A DNA stretch of 64,000 nt from Aradus depressus (GCA_963662175.1 OY759223.1:17709460-17773459); one strand, 5' to 3'. Counted from the first letter of the stretch, positions 1-10,888 are shown. Made by a program: numbers and translations. Notes: a model not told the origin generated them from the sequence alone.

Positions 1-291
1 TGATATGGAACCTATATACGATTTTTATTTCTTAATACTGACCAGCTTGTACTCACCAATTTTTCTTATAATAACGATAGTTATTACGCAGTCACATTCA
101 TCACAAAAAATGTTCCTGAATATGCTACGTAAATTTTCGAAAATGTAAATAAATATTAATCGCATAAAATATAAAATAATATGACTAAATAAAAAATAAA
201 TATATGAAAGGATGTAAGATATGTATAGGACTTTAAGAAAAAACAGTTGAGTGGAGTAGGCGTTGTATGTGGGGAAAAAAAAAACTGTGAC
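1..291. other. AT-rich DNA, no gene seen
   Basis: No open frame, RNA signature or repeat match could be recognised in this first stretch. Confidence 0.5.
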
Positions 292-359
292 AAATAATGA
301 AAAAAGAAATATACTAAAATATTAAATAATCCCGGGTTTTGTGGCTATGAAGATGAATC
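292..359 (+). repeat. 68-bp direct repeat, left copy
   Basis: The same 68 bases recur at 2806-2873 with a single C/T difference (CCCGGG here, CCTGGG there). The two copies frame the purine-rich block between them. Confidence 0.85.
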
Positions 360-2805
360 GGTAAAATAACTGTTGTATTGGGTCATCGTAAGAGTTTTGG
401 CTCTCAATACCATATATGCGGGGAAGGAGGGGTGAATTGTGGGGTCCATGAGATGTGGGTGAGGATGGAACAATAATACTATATGGGTTCTCAAATACCG
501 GTGGGAACTGTGATGTATATTAGACGAAGAGCTTGGGACTTGAAAAATAAATACAATGGAGTATGGGTGTGAGGGCTGCGTTATAATATTAATTGAGGAA
601 CGGTTGAGTGTTAGTTGTAGAAAAATGTCGGGGGAACTATAGAAAATATATTATATATATATATGCATGTAGGAGATTGGTGATAGCACCTATAGAAAAC
701 CCTATCTATGGCGCATGACTGAGAAATAAAAGTTTAGATTGATAGGAATGGTGTTCGGGTTGGGGTTACTTTAGAGTTTAAGATATACTATAGAGGGGAA
801 CCAGGGAAAGAATTTAGCTGAGGAAGTATATAGAAGAGTGGTGGGGTTTTTAAAATGTGTCCGAGCGACTTCTAAGTTTTTTAGATTTGGGGAAGTTGCA
901 GTTGAGTGATGTTTATAGGGATAGGTGAACAATTCCGTATTTTTGTGAAGTGTTGTGTCGTGACGATATATTGGATCTCTCGGAAGGATTCTATTGTCTC
1001 TGCATAGTCTCTGATTTGTAGAAAAGTACATCACAGCTAATCTCTGATAATGAAATGTTACACAAGGCCGCCTACCCATTCAAAAAATATTAGTATCTCT
1101 ACTATAAATAATTATCCGGCTCAGTGGGTAAAGTTTTCAATGACTTCTTCTTAGGATAGCTATATAAGAAGAGTTCCTATTGTATTGGACACACCTTATA
1201 TGTACGTTGGGGCTGTGTTATAAAATAGTTCTTTAACTGATCTCGTTGGTGATGAAGGGGTCTAGAGCCTTCATCAGTATGAAATCTTAGGAAAAATACT
1301 TGAATATGAAATTACCCCCGGCTTTTGCAGTTATAAAGATGGGTTGACAGGTACCAATGAGAGTGAGCCTACACAGCAGGGGTCCTAGGTTAGAGTTCTA
1401 TTGGTGCTCAGATGTGTGGGAGTGGGTTCTGAATATATCCGGAGTAGTGTTGTGCAGGGGGATAATTTAAGTTCCTGCTAGATTGTAGGTTATTAGTCGT
1501 AAAAATAGTGATGGTAAAGTAATATTGGAAATGCGAATCTAAATATCGACGAGAACTGTGGGGGTGTTGACCTGGCGGTTTAGGTAGGGAGAAGCATTTA
1601 AATTTGATTTTCTGCATGTGATGCAAGTGTGCAGGTATGTCTGAGTGAGAGGTGGGATAGAAGTGGTTTGAATGAGAAAGAAATGTTGACGGGGGAGTAG
1701 TCTACACTTGTAGGGTTCTAACTTGATATGATGTTGGGGAAGTAGAAGTGGAGAGCAGAATATTGGGATGGATTGGTCGTTGTCAGAATTGTGCGGGGGT
1801 TTAAGAAGGTTAGGAGAGCAATTACAGTAGAGGACGGTTGGTGGAAGGAAAAAGAAATTGTTTTAACCGCTATAAACGAGGATTGGAATACAGTAGAGGT
1901 GCTAAGTAAGTTAAGTGCTGGAGATGAGAAGTAGTATGTAACATAACGTAAGTTGAATATACTGCATGTTAGCCTAAGAATGTATCCATGGAAAGGTACA
2001 TCTAGATCTAAAGATTACTCCGCGTGTATGGGCGGGTATGTATGAGTAAAAGGTTTTAGAAGTAGAGAACAGAAAATTGGTAAGGACAAGTTGAGAAAAA
2101 ACAATTAGACGATTGATGTGGGGAAGTAGAAGTGAGTCATAAAAATTAGGAGAAAGACCTGAGGATTAGGTGTGGGTTGCAAAGTCTCTGCCGGTTGGAA
2201 GAAGTCTAATAGGTCTCAGGAAGTAGAACTATTATAATTAAAGATTATGTTTTAGAATAATTTATGTGGGTATGTGCATTGAAGATGATTTGAGGTGGGT
2301 AAGTTTGACTGACTCAGAGGGAAAGGCTAATGGACGTAGAATGTAGGTTTATGTATGGGTTGACCGGGTTATGATGAAAATGTCAGACGATCTAGAGAGG
2401 TTGTAGGTGTTGAACAGGGGCGAAGCATGATGGTGCTAAGAGTAGTGGACTATGATGAAATCTAAAGAAAATTGCTTGGATGTGTGTCTGAGTAAAAGGT
2501 TTAAAGGGAGAATTAGGTGGGGAAGTATAAGTGAGAAAATTGAGATGGATTGGCTACGCCGCTATACTGAAGATAGAGAGTAGTGAATCGGAGGGAGAGC
2601 GGGGGTATTGAGATGGGGAAGCACATTGGATGTGTTAATTGACGTGGGGATGTAAGATTAAATCATGAAATAAAAATTGGTGAAGTATGCCTGCAACAAC
2701 AGGTCTCGACATGTTTAAACATGTATAATGCATGCAAAAACCATTTCAAGGTCTAGGATGTCTTCAGATTGGAGAAAACGCAAAATTACTAATAAATGAT
2801 TGTTG
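360..2805. other. Purine-rich gene-less block
   Basis: About 2.4 kb in which the + strand is strongly enriched in G and A. The short open frames in it have no recognisable domain. Degenerate phrases such as TGGGGAAGTAGAAGTG and GGAGGGAGAGCGG recur and resemble the 3' part of family R, so this may be a decayed repeat array. A diverged third copy of the flanking repeat is visible near 1311-1345. Confidence 0.45.
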
Positions 2806-2873
2806 AAATAATGAAAAAAGAAATATACTAAAATATTAAATAATCCTGGGTTTTGTGGCTATGAAGATGAATC
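2806..2873 (+). repeat. 68-bp direct repeat, right copy
   Basis: Matches 292-359 with one mismatch; it runs straight into the 123-bp tandem duplication. Confidence 0.85.
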
Positions 2874-3154
2874 CATCATATTACTCCAGTTTAAAATAAT
2901 ACTGAATATGACGAGCTTTGAATTATATTTTTAAATGCAATACTTTTCAAGGCACCGAAGGACGGCATGCTCAAAAGTGTAGGTAGGCGATTTTTCCATC
3001 ATATTACTCCAATCGGACAACATACTCAATATGACGAGCTTTGAGTTATATTTTTAAATGCAATACTTTTCAAGGCACCGAAGGACGGCATGCTCAAAAT
3101 TGTAGGTAGGCGATTTTTCCATCATATTACTCCAGTTTAAAATAATACTGAATA
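2873..3154 (+). repeat. 123-bp tandem duplication, about 2.3 units
   Basis: CCATCATATTACTCC recurs at 2873, 2996 and 3119, exactly 123 bp apart. Each full unit contains the phrase GAAGGACGGCATGCTCAA, which is part of the SINE body, so the unit appears to have captured a SINE fragment. Confidence 0.85.
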
Positions 3155-3349
3155 AAATGATGATGATGATCATGCTAGGACATGATATGGTAGGCTACAC
3201 GAATGCAGGGTTCGACATGTTAGATCACGAAAGTGCCTGTTCAAGGTCACGAAATCAGTCTTAAAAAATATAAAAATTGTTACTAGTGGGCTAATTAAAA
3301 AAAATAGGGGCACAGGCGAGGGGTGAGATAAAAATGTAAAGCAGGGTTT

Positions 3350-3880
3350 AGAGGGAGAGCGGAAACTTATTGAGGTTTAGAGGAAGAGCGGAAACTAATT
3401 GAGGTTTAGAGGGAGAGGGGAACTTATTGAGGTTTAGAGGAAGAGCAGAAACTTATTGAGGTTTAGAGTGAGAGCGGAAACTTATTTAGATGGGGAAGTA
3501 GATTGGTAGTGATTCAAAGGACAAAAATTGAGATGAAAAAATTAGGGGGGGGGGGGGGGCTTATTGAGGTTTAGAGGGAGAGCGGAAACTTATAGAGGTT
3601 TAGAGGAAGAGCGGAAACTTATTGAGGTTTAGAGGGAGAGGGGAACTTATTGAGGTTTAGAGGAAGAGCGGAAACTTATTGAGGTTTAGAGGGAGAGTGG
3701 AAACTTATTTAGATGGGGAAGTAGATTGGTAGTGATTCAAAGGACAAAAATTGAGATGAAAAAATTAGGGGGGGGGGGGGCTTATTGAGTTTTAGAGGGA
3801 GAGTGTAAACTTATTGAGGTTTAGAGGGAGAGTGTAAACTTATTGAGGTTTAGAGGGAGAGTGGAAACTTATTGAGCTGG
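3350..3880 (+). repeat. 29-bp satellite with 223-bp higher-order unit
   Basis: A roughly 29-bp unit (GAGGTTTAGAGGGAGAGCGG plus AAACTTATT) repeats more than a dozen times. Every five units it is interrupted by a spacer (TTAGATGGGGAAGTAGATTGG) and a G-run; the spacer starts at 3486 and 3709, a 223-bp period. The unit and spacer resemble the 3' part of family R. Confidence 0.85.
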
Positions 3881-3950
3881 GGATGTACGATGGTGGGTGA
3901 TTCGGAGCGTGGAGGGGGGGGGGGGTGGTGGGGAGTGATGGGTCACGTGA

Positions 3951-6116
3951 CCCCGTGGGGTCAAAGGTCATGTGGGGCAACTGCGCCAGAGTCCCCATTT
4001 CCCTTCTACTCTCAAGTCCCTTACCTTCGAGACGCTCCAAGAAGATCTTGACGCAGTGAACTGGCAGGATATCTTCGATCTGCTTTCAATCGACGACAAG
4101 GTGGCCACCTTCAACAGGCTCTTGCTAGAGCTGCTCGACAAGCACGCCCCGTTGAAGGCATTTCTCCTCAAACGCCCCCCCGCCCCATGGATCACCCCAG
4201 AGATCAGGAGAGTAATGAAGGAGCGGGACTCGGTCAGAAGGAGGTTTTACAGATCAAGGCTGGACGCTGACTACTCCTCCTTCAAAGTTCTTCGAAACCG
4301 TGCTCAGTCGATGATCAGGACGGCCAAATCGCAGCACTTTTTGAGCATGATCGCGGAGGCACCTAACGCCAAGTCAAGATGGGTAGCTCTTCGGAAGCTC
4401 TCGTTAGGTTCTCCCAAAAACCCTCCTTCTCCCTCTACTTTCTCTCCCGATACTCTAAATTCCTTTTTTGTCACCCGTCCTAACTTCCCACTTGTTTCTA
4501 CAGCTCCAATAGTAAATCCACAATCCTTCGATCCAAATAAACTTTTCTTCTCTTATATTTATCCCGACACCCTCCTCCAGATAATCCTAAAAAGTCGCTC
4601 TAATGCCCTTGGCCCTGATGGCATCCCCCTCCTTTTCCTTAAAGCTTGCCTACCAGTCATATTCCCCATCCTTCTTCATATCTATAATTTCTCCCTTCAA
4701 AACTCCGTCTTCCCTTCCGCCTGGAAAGAAGCCTTTGTACTCCCTCTCAACAAAGTCCCTAATCCTGAAGCTCCGAAAGATTTTCGCCCAATCTCTCTCC
4801 TGTGCTCCTCATCCAAACCTTTAGAACGCATAGTTCACTCCCAACTTTCAGAATTCCTTCTTGCCAAAAGTCTCCTGGACCCTTTCCAATCTGGTTTTCG
4901 ACCCGGGTATGGTACTCAAACTGCCTTACTGAAACTAACAGAAGACTTCAGACACGCCATCGACAACAGACAACTGACCCTCCTAGTACTGTTCGACTTT
5001 TCCAAAGCCTTTGACTCCGTGGACCATTCCATCCTCCTCTCCAAGCTAGCCAGTCTCCCTCTATCCAATAGCGTCCTCCTCTGGCTCCAGTCCTATCTTG
5101 AAGACCGTTCTCAGTCCGTCAAGTTCCCCAACTCTCCACCCTCGTCCTCACTTCCTCTCCACTCAGGTGTCCCACAAGGCTCATCCCTTTCTCCGCTTCT
5201 TTTCTCTCACTTCCTTTTGGACCTTCCTAAACACATCAGATACTGTAAATACCATCTCTACGCTGATGACCTGCAAATTTATCTATCTTTTCACCCCTCC
5301 AACTTTCCCCTTGCTTTTTCTCAGGTATCAGATGATATCAATTCGATATCATCCTGGGCCAAACAGAACAATCTCCTTCTTAATCCCGACAAGACTCAAG
5401 CAATTTTATTAGGCAACAAGAAGCTCCTCAGTAACTTACTCGACCCCCCTCACTTAAAGCTGGACGACACCGATATTAACTACTCGACGAGAGTCAAAAA
5501 CCTGGGTATCATCCTAGACCAATCCCTTTCCTGGAAAGATCACGTATCCTACATTTCCCGTAAATCATTTCAATCCCTAGCACAATTTAAACGCTCCCGT
5601 CACTCTCTATCACAAAGTTCCCGACAACTCCTCGTATCCTCCCTCATCTTTCCCCATTTCGATTACGGGTGCCTGGTCTATTATGATCTGAGCAAGGGAC
5701 TTGATAACAAACTCCAAAGAACCCTAAACGCTCACATCAGGTTTGTTTTCGATGTCCCTAGAGATGCTCACATCTCGCCCTGGTACTCCGAGTTGAAATG
5801 GCTCAAACCCTCCTACCGCCGTGATTACCTCCTAGGTTCCTTCCTCTTCCAAATGTTAAAATCCAAAGAACCTTACTACCTTTACCAAATGTTCCAATTC
5901 AAGTCCTCTGTCCACCAAAGACACACCAGATCCCGTTCTTCGGACCTCTTCATCCCCTCCCATCGTTCCTCTGCCTTCCACAACTCTTTCCTTGTCCAAG
6001 CCTCCTCCCTCTGGAACTCCCTGCCTCCCCTCATCCGTCACTCTCCTTCCATGGCCTCCTTCAAATCCTCCCTATTCCAATTCCTCCTCAATAAACAATC
6101 TTCTCCCTCTGATTAG
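3951..6116 (+). CDS. LINE reverse transcriptase (ORF2 C-terminal part)
   Basis: Uninterrupted frame from just after a stop at 3948-3950 to TAG at 6114-6116. No convincing start exists, because the element is 5'-truncated; counting residues from the GTG at 3972, the tract is 714 codons long. In order: an endonuclease-RT linker ending in a PWITPEI-type motif; the RT fingers and palm with FDFSKAFDSVDH (341-352), GVPQG (399-403) and the catalytic YADD (430-433); the thumb; then a C-terminal part typical of Jockey/CR1-superfamily elements. The usual N-terminal apurinic-type endonuclease is missing and no RNase H domain is seen. The palm aspartates are intact and there is no internal stop or frameshift, which suggests recent insertion. 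It would prime reverse transcription of its own RNA at a nicked target, but this copy cannot nick DNA itself. Confidence 0.9.
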   Translation, partial: PRGVKGHVGQLRQSPHFPSTLKSLTFETLQEDLDAVNWQDIFDLLSIDDKVATFNRLLLELLDKHAPLKAFLLKRPPAPWITPEIRRVMKERDSVRRRFYRSRLDADYSSFKVLRNRAQSMIRTAKSQHFLSMIAEAPNAKSRWVALRKLSLGSPKNPPSPSTFSPDTLNSFFVTRPNFPLVSTAPIVNPQSFDPNKLFFSYIYPDTLLQIILKSRSNALGPDGIPLLFLKACLPVIFPILLHIYNFSLQNSVFPSAWKEAFVLPLNKVPNPEAPKDFRPISLLCSSSKPLERIVHSQLSEFLLAKSLLDPFQSGFRPGYGTQTALLKLTEDFRHAIDNRQLTLLVLFDFSKAFDSVDHSILLSKLASLPLSNSVLLWLQSYLEDRSQSVKFPNSPPSSSLPLHSGVPQGSSLSPLLFSHFLLDLPKHIRYCKYHLYADDLQIYLSFHPSNFPLAFSQVSDDINSISSWAKQNNLLLNPDKTQAILLGNKKLLSNLLDPPHLKLDDTDINYSTRVKNLGIILDQSLSWKDHVSYISRKSFQSLAQFKRSRHSLSQSSRQLLVSSLIFPHFDYGCLVYYDLSKGLDNKLQRTLNAHIRFVFDVPRDAHISPWYSELKWLKPSYRRDYLLGSFLFQMLKSKEPYYLYQMFQFKSSVHQRHTRSRSSDLFIPSHRSSAFHNSFLVQASSLWNSLPPLIRHSPSMASFKSSLFQFLLNKQSSPSD

Positions 6117-6635
6117 CCTCTTATTCCCCTTCTTCCATACTTTCCCTCTCCTTAACATATTTTATTATTTTTTTTCATTGTCTTGCTTATTTATTTTATT
6201 TATCTTTTCATCTTCATCCTCTTATTTTATTTTTTTATTTATTTTTTTCATAAGTTTTTCTTAAATTAATTTCATAGGAAGCCTGGGCTAGATTCCCTCC
6301 TCCACAAGCTTGTTTTTTATATACATACCTACTGTTTTTTCTCTTTATTTTATTTTATCCTCTACATATTTATTTAGACATATTTATCCTATCTTGATGT
6401 CTTCTTAATGAATCTGTAATTTAACTCATTTTTTACTATTATTTTTTAAGTTTACTTATTTATTATTTATTTTTAATTTTATCATAATTATTTATTTTAT
6501 TTTTATTCAATGATTTTTTTTACTTAGTTCTATTTATTTTGCTCTTGGTTCTATCCACTGTAGCACCTTTATCCCATCACTGATATTTCATTTTATTTGT
6601 TACTCTGTCCAGTGTCTGTCATGTATTTATTCTTA

Positions 6636-6650
6636 GGGGACCTCGGTCCC
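6636..6650 (+). promoter_or_regulatory. 3' terminal hairpin of LINE copy 1
   Basis: GGGAC, loop CTCG, GTCCC. The equivalent site of the second copy (42001-42015) keeps the 5-bp stem but has loop GTAT. This fits a structured RT-recognition element at the RNA 3' end. Confidence 0.6.
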
Positions 6651-6692
6651 AGAATAAAAATGTATTTTCATTTCATTTCATTTCATTTATAG

Positions 6693-6965
6693 GCGCTCCT
6701 AAATCCTCATACTAAATTGTGTGCCTATACATTAATTACAGTTAATAGAGTTTTTAAGTTATGCCTCCCCTAATCCCCAATCGGCTGTTTTGGCTGTAAA
6801 AGGGCTCTAGATTCAAATATAAAATTTTATGTTGATACAATAATTCTATCGGGAGTTATCGTGTTCACACAAAGACAGACAGAATTTTTTTTCATATTTG
6901 TAATTTGAAAATCGGAAAACATGAAATTTGAATTTTTGACCGATTATGTAACTTCCCGTATACTT
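6693..6965 (-). repeat. Family R repeat (minus)
   Basis: Family R is the commonest dispersed repeat here. In its sense direction it reads GTAATCGGTCAGAAATTCGA, then ACTCCCGATAGAATGAATG, TCGACACAAAATTTAGTAT, TTTTCAGCCAAATCGG, GAGGGAGAGCGAAAAC and finally GGGGAAGTACATTGCC. No coding capacity is evident. This copy starts immediately after the LINE tail and is inverted. Confidence 0.75.
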
Positions 6966-6971
6966 CTTACA

Positions 6972-7566
6972 TCTGGCGTAGCCATGGTGGGGCAGAGGGG
7001 GGGGGGGGGGGGGGGGAGCACGGGCCCAAGATAAAAATTAAAGTTACCAATAGGATCTTCAAATTTCCCGTGCGTCTGATTCCTAAATCAGCAATCAGCT
7101 GTTACATAAATGTACATGTACAAAACAAGTCATATTACATTTATTTAAATATACATGAATTTGATCATTTCATTTCCTCACTCAAAATCGTCATTTACCT
7201 ATGTTATACTTTATACTCTTAAAGCTGATTTTACATATGTAGTAAAAATGCAAAGCGCAGCAGCAGCAAATGCAGGCTATTGGATGTGTCATTTAATTCT
7301 AAAAGCACAGAAACCACAGCGTGCATTTGCTGCTGCTGCGATTTGCATTTTTGCTGCTCATGTAAAGTCAACTTAAGTATTACAGTCAGTGGTTATCTCA
7401 GGGGGAGCTTCTAGAGGTCCGAGTCTCCCAAATTAATAAAAAGTCTGCAACGCTAACCACGGAAACTGCGGGCTGTGCCCCCGGGAATCTATACCCCCCA
7501 CCCTCGTAGCCTAACTTTGCCCCCCCCCCCCCCCTCCCCTGCTCAAAATCCTGGCTATGCACCTGG
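6972..7566. mobile_element. Non-coding element with poly-G/poly-C inverted ends
   Basis: Begins TCTGGCGTAGCCATGG followed by a G-run (about 6996-7017) and ends with a C-run and CTGGCTATGCACCTGG, so the termini are imperfect inverted repeats. Similar 'G-run plus TAGCTACGCC' ends occur near 11460-11525, 46241-46295 and 46865-46925. Probably a DNA-transposon derivative; superfamily not assigned. Confidence 0.5.
7222..7377. repeat. Imperfect inverted repeat with CAG/CTG core
   Basis: The arm containing TACATATGTAGTAAAAATGC and GCAGCAGCAGCAAATGCA is mirrored by TGCATTTGCTGCTGCTGC and GCATTTTTGCTGCTCATGTA, with about 60 bp between. A foldback inside the poly-G/poly-C bounded element. Confidence 0.7.
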
Positions 7567-8017
7567 AAGTAATTTATAAAAATTTAATTGTATTCATAGG
7601 ATACAGATGTGTGTTGAAAAGAATCCATGTTGTTAGAAAGTTGTGAATGAGTCAGAAATTCTTAAAGATGACCATAGGTCAAAGACTGACAGACCGGTTG
7701 TAGTGCATTAGAAAGACGGTTTGTAGGAGCAATTGGATACTGCAGTCCACTCAGGATTATGACAAGGTATCTCCGATAATGATTGCAAAACCGCATTTTT
7801 TGGAATGACCACTTCCTCGTTGCAATCACCCGGGGAGTTCCCGGTAGAGGATGACAAATGGTAATTTGGAACGGGCAAACCCACAGGTTTTTCTGTTTTT
7901 TTTTTTTTTTGAGCATTCCTTTTTGGGTTTAGGGTCTGCTTATTATCCAACAACTACAGGAAGCGTGGGCTGCATGATGAAGCCATCCTGGTATCCATGG
8001 GCAACCTGAAGTACTAC
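7567..8017. other. Unassigned intergenic DNA
   Basis: The overlapping minus-strand frames here contain no domain I recognise. A T-run lies at about 7896-7910. Confidence 0.4.
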
Positions 8018-8155
8018 TATCGCCTACTACCAGAGCGCTCTTTCGTCCCTCTGGTTTATCTGAGCCCGACTCTATTATGGGAGTTCTAAATTTTGCCTAC
8101 TCTAAATTTATATTCGCCTTGGATAGGGGGCTTCAACGAGCATCCGTACAGGCTT
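8018..8155 (-). mobile_element. SINE1 3' half (minus)
   Basis: Contains CGCCTACTACCAGAGCGCTC and the downstream body to ACAGGCTT. It abuts an oppositely oriented SINE1, giving an inverted pair. Confidence 0.8.
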
Positions 8156-8156
8156 G

Positions 8157-8400
8157 GACTTCTGAGCTCAAGAACGTGGGTTCGAAACCCGACCGAGGCC
8201 CTTAGCGATGGTCCCGAGCCTGTACGATGTCAGGTACTCGTTAAAGACCTCTGCCCTATGTGAATAAAAATTTAGGGCAGGCAAAATTTAGAACTCCCAC
8301 AGTAGAGTCGGGCTCATGTCCACCAGAGTGATGAAAGAGCGCTCTGGTAGTAAGCGATATGACCTCGTAGCCTGGGCATGAGTCATAAAACCTAAACCTA
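8157..8400 (+). mobile_element. SINE1 copy, internally deleted (plus)
   Basis: Starts inside the tRNA-like head, keeps box B (GGGTTCGAAACCC), then jumps from CCCTTAG to CGATGGTCCC, missing about 70 bp. It ends ATAAAACCTAAACCTA just before a short (AT)n run. Confidence 0.85.
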
Positions 8401-8465
8401 TATATATATATATAACAAAACACGGTTTTCAGCATCATTCTGCCATGCTCAGTTATATGTAACAC

Positions 8466-8515
8466 CCACCTAAAGGACGGCGTGCTCAAGGGTTTTTTAC
8501 CTCCAAGATAAAAAA
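8466..8515 (-). mobile_element. SINE1 fragment (minus)
   Basis: Only the AAAGGACGGCGTGCTCAAG segment and the following TTACCTCCAAGATAAA are recognisable. Confidence 0.6.
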
Positions 8516-8875
8516 AAATCTGGTATAGTAGATGACGAAATTGGTAGCACCAAAAGTCATTTAGACATTATTTGTGAGATACATGCCAAAAACCGCACTA
8601 AGATGTCTTTTCAAAATAAATAAGTGGCAGATAAATTCTGGAAAAGTACCGAGAAATGTGTATCTAGAGAATGAAAAGAAAGAGTACTTGACCTTCAGAC
8701 AAATACAAAACCGTTGTCAGTCTTCAGCACAGGTGAAAGAACTGTTGGGAACCTTGCCAAACGGTGAGTGACGTCTTCCATACTAATTGTAACTCTGTCT
8801 GGATAAGAACATATCATGAAGATGATATCGTACCGGTTACATCTGGGGAAAGGAATAAGGTACTAACACAGCGTC
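8516..8875. other. Unassigned; weak similarity to other dispersed repeats
   Basis: GAGATACATGCCAAAAACCG resembles the R2 repeats (25300, 48290), and AAGTGGCAGATAAATTCTGG recurs with changes near 62632. No gene seen. Confidence 0.4.
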
Positions 8876-9000
8876 CTTTTGTTACTCTGGTGGACATGAG
8901 CCCGACTCTACTGTGGGAGTCTTTAATGAGTACCTGACATTGTACAGGCTTAGGATCATCGCAAAGGACGGTGTGCTCAAGGTTTCTTTATCTTTCAAAT
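8876..9000 (-). mobile_element. SINE1 fragment with internal deletion (minus)
   Basis: Contains GGTGGACATGAGCCCGACTC, then skips to the GAGTACCTGACATTGTACAG part and ends in GGACGGTGTGCTCAAGG. Confidence 0.75.
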
Positions 9001-9099
9001 AAAAATACATCCGCATCTTAATAGGAAACTTAAAAAAAAAAAATAATAATAATAATGTAGGCTAGCACGAGCTACCCGCGCTCGCAAAAATTGAGGTTA

Positions 9100-9350
9100 T
9101 GTAATATGTCAAAAATTCGATGCCAAATTTTCAACGGAATTTTATGATTTCCGACCTTCAGATTCCAAATATCAAAATTCTGTCTGTGTATGAAAGGAAA
9201 GGCATATCACAAAAACTCTAATAACTGCCGTTGCAATGATTGTATCGACATAAAATTTCTTGTTTAATGTCAAAATCCACTGAGGTCATAACCTGTCGAA
9301 TTTCAGCGATATCGACTGAAGGGGATGCGGGGGGGGGGGGGGGGGGGGGG
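9100..9350 (+). repeat. Family R repeat (plus) ending in a G-run
   Basis: Sense-oriented 5' half of family R, stopping in a run of about 21 G at 9331-9351. Confidence 0.7.
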
Positions 9351-9404
9351 TTCAGGAGTAGATGCACAATTCAAAAACCCTAATAACTGCCGTTATAATA
9401 AATT

Positions 9405-9731
9405 AAGGTTTAGGTTTTATGACACATGCCCGGGCTTTAACTACTAGGTCATATCGCCTACTACCAGAGCGCTCTTTTGTCACTCTGGTGGACATGAGCC
9501 CGACTCTACTGTAGGGTCCTAAATTTTTATTCAGCTAGAGTAGGGGTCTTTAACGAGTACCTGACATAGTACAGGCTCGGGACCATCGCTTAACGTCCCA
9601 TCCGAAGGACGGCGTGCTTAAGTTTATTTTACCTCCCAGATAAAATAAACTAAGGGCCTCGACTGGTTTCGAACCCACGATCTTGAGCTCAGAAGTCAAG
9701 CACGCATACCACTGAGCTACCGGCGCCCTCT
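9405..9731 (-). mobile_element. SINE1, near full length (minus)
   Basis: Runs from the tail (GGTTTAGGTTTTATGAC on the + strand) to the tRNA-like head (GAGCTACCGGCGCCCTC). Boxes A and B are recognisable. The flanks ATAATAAATT and ACAATATATT look like a diverged target duplication. Confidence 0.85.
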
Positions 9732-9849
9732 ACAATATATTATATTAACATAGTCGCGTTAACAATATAATGTATTGTGTAGTTCTACGATAAACTAATT
9801 GTATTTTCTTCGTTTTATTAGTTTATTGACAACATATATTTGTAAATGT
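9732..9849. repeat. Short AT-rich inverted repeat
   Basis: ACAATATATTATATTAAC and GTTAACAATATAATGTATTG form an imperfect hairpin around a short CG-containing loop near 9732-9778. Confidence 0.5.
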
Positions 9850-10090
9850 TATTTATTAGTATTTATCGACACAAAATTTAGTATAAGGATTTAGGAGCCC
9901 CTATATGTGTCATATATTGAGTTTTAGCCTAGCGAAATAAATTAATTCTTGCTGGGGAAGTACATAGACGATGAACTATTGAATATTACCTCAAACGGTG
10001 GACAGCTTTTGCAGGGGCAAGCGGAAATTTAATTGATTAATTCCTTCTGTACATTGCCGGTGATTTAACGATGACTTTTTTTTTTATACA
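9850..10090 (+). repeat. Family R repeat, 3' half (plus)
   Basis: From TATCGACACAAAATTTAGTA to two successive GGGGAAGTACAT / TGTACATTGCCGGTGATT 3' ends, so the last segment appears partly duplicated. Confidence 0.75.
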
Positions 10091-10727
10091 ATGTCGACTT
10101 CCAATGCACCTAACAGCCATACACTGAAGCACGATGTCTCTATATTTACATATTGTGAAAGTTTAACGTTGAAAAAAAGAAAAAAGCTTTGCCAAAGAAA
10201 AAATAAATAAATAAAAAGTTGTCTATTTACATTCTTGTTCCACGATTTACTATTTTTTGCCATCTTTCCCTCCAACGTTTATGCGGTCCAACTTTCTCTC
10301 CTTAACACTAATAACCCCAGTCAGTGGTTTGAACCATTTAGAACCGAAAAAAAAAAAATTGGAACGTACTTAATAGAGACTGGAATAATTTCTAATGGCC
10401 TCTGAAAAGTAACATTTTTTCGGTAATTCTTTGATGACATGGGAGAAAAGTTAAATATTCTAAAAAAAAAATAGTAAAAAAAAATAATAAAAATCAGGAA
10501 GTAGAAAAATTTAAATTATAAAATAACAAAATCCTTAGAAAAATAAAATAAAAGTCAGTGAATCAGCTGCAATGTACTTCCCCAGCGCGAATGAAGTGTG
10601 ATAATGAAAATTATGTAAAATAAATATATAATTAATAATTTAATTAATTAATAAACAAATAATCAAATAAAATAAAAATAAATAATAAAATTATACAAAA
10701 TCCAATATGGTACCTAGGTACTTTATG
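10091..10727. other. AT-rich DNA, no gene seen
   Basis: Homopolymer-rich; apart from an inverted family R end near 10570 (TGTACTTCCCCAGCGCGAAT) nothing was recognised. Confidence 0.4.
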
Positions 10728-10875
10728 AAAATTATTAAAATGGACCATGTTACAAATAAATATCATTTTAACCTCATCTTCAACAGAACTGACACATAGT
10801 GGTACACTTGGAAACTAATTCCAATAGTAAATTCTAAACAAACTTTTCAGTATTTTTTTCTAAAATGTATACATC

Positions 10876-10888
<13 letters not shown>
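10728..10888 (+). repeat. Direct repeat D1, left copy
   Basis: About 160 bp repeated at 11193-11345 with modest divergence (AACCTCATCTTCAACAGA and GAAACTAATTCCAATAGTAA in both). A SINE1 and an (AT)n tract separate the copies. Confidence 0.85.

Larger units (their letters stand above)
3951..6690 (+). mobile_element. 5'-truncated CR1/L2/Jockey-like LINE, copy 1
   Basis: Non-LTR retrotransposon lacking its endonuclease domain but keeping linker, reverse transcriptase, C-terminal region, a T-rich 3' UTR and a (TTTCA)n tail at about 6667-6690. A short hairpin (stem GGGAC/GTCCC, 6637-6650) sits just before the terminal AGAATAAAAAT and the tail, as in CR1/L2-type elements. A second family member with the same 3' end lies at 41139-42048. 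Confidence 0.9.

Noticed and set aside
771..1079. 102-codon minus-strand frame
   Set aside because: Low-complexity composition from the purine-rich block, no domain, no supporting context.
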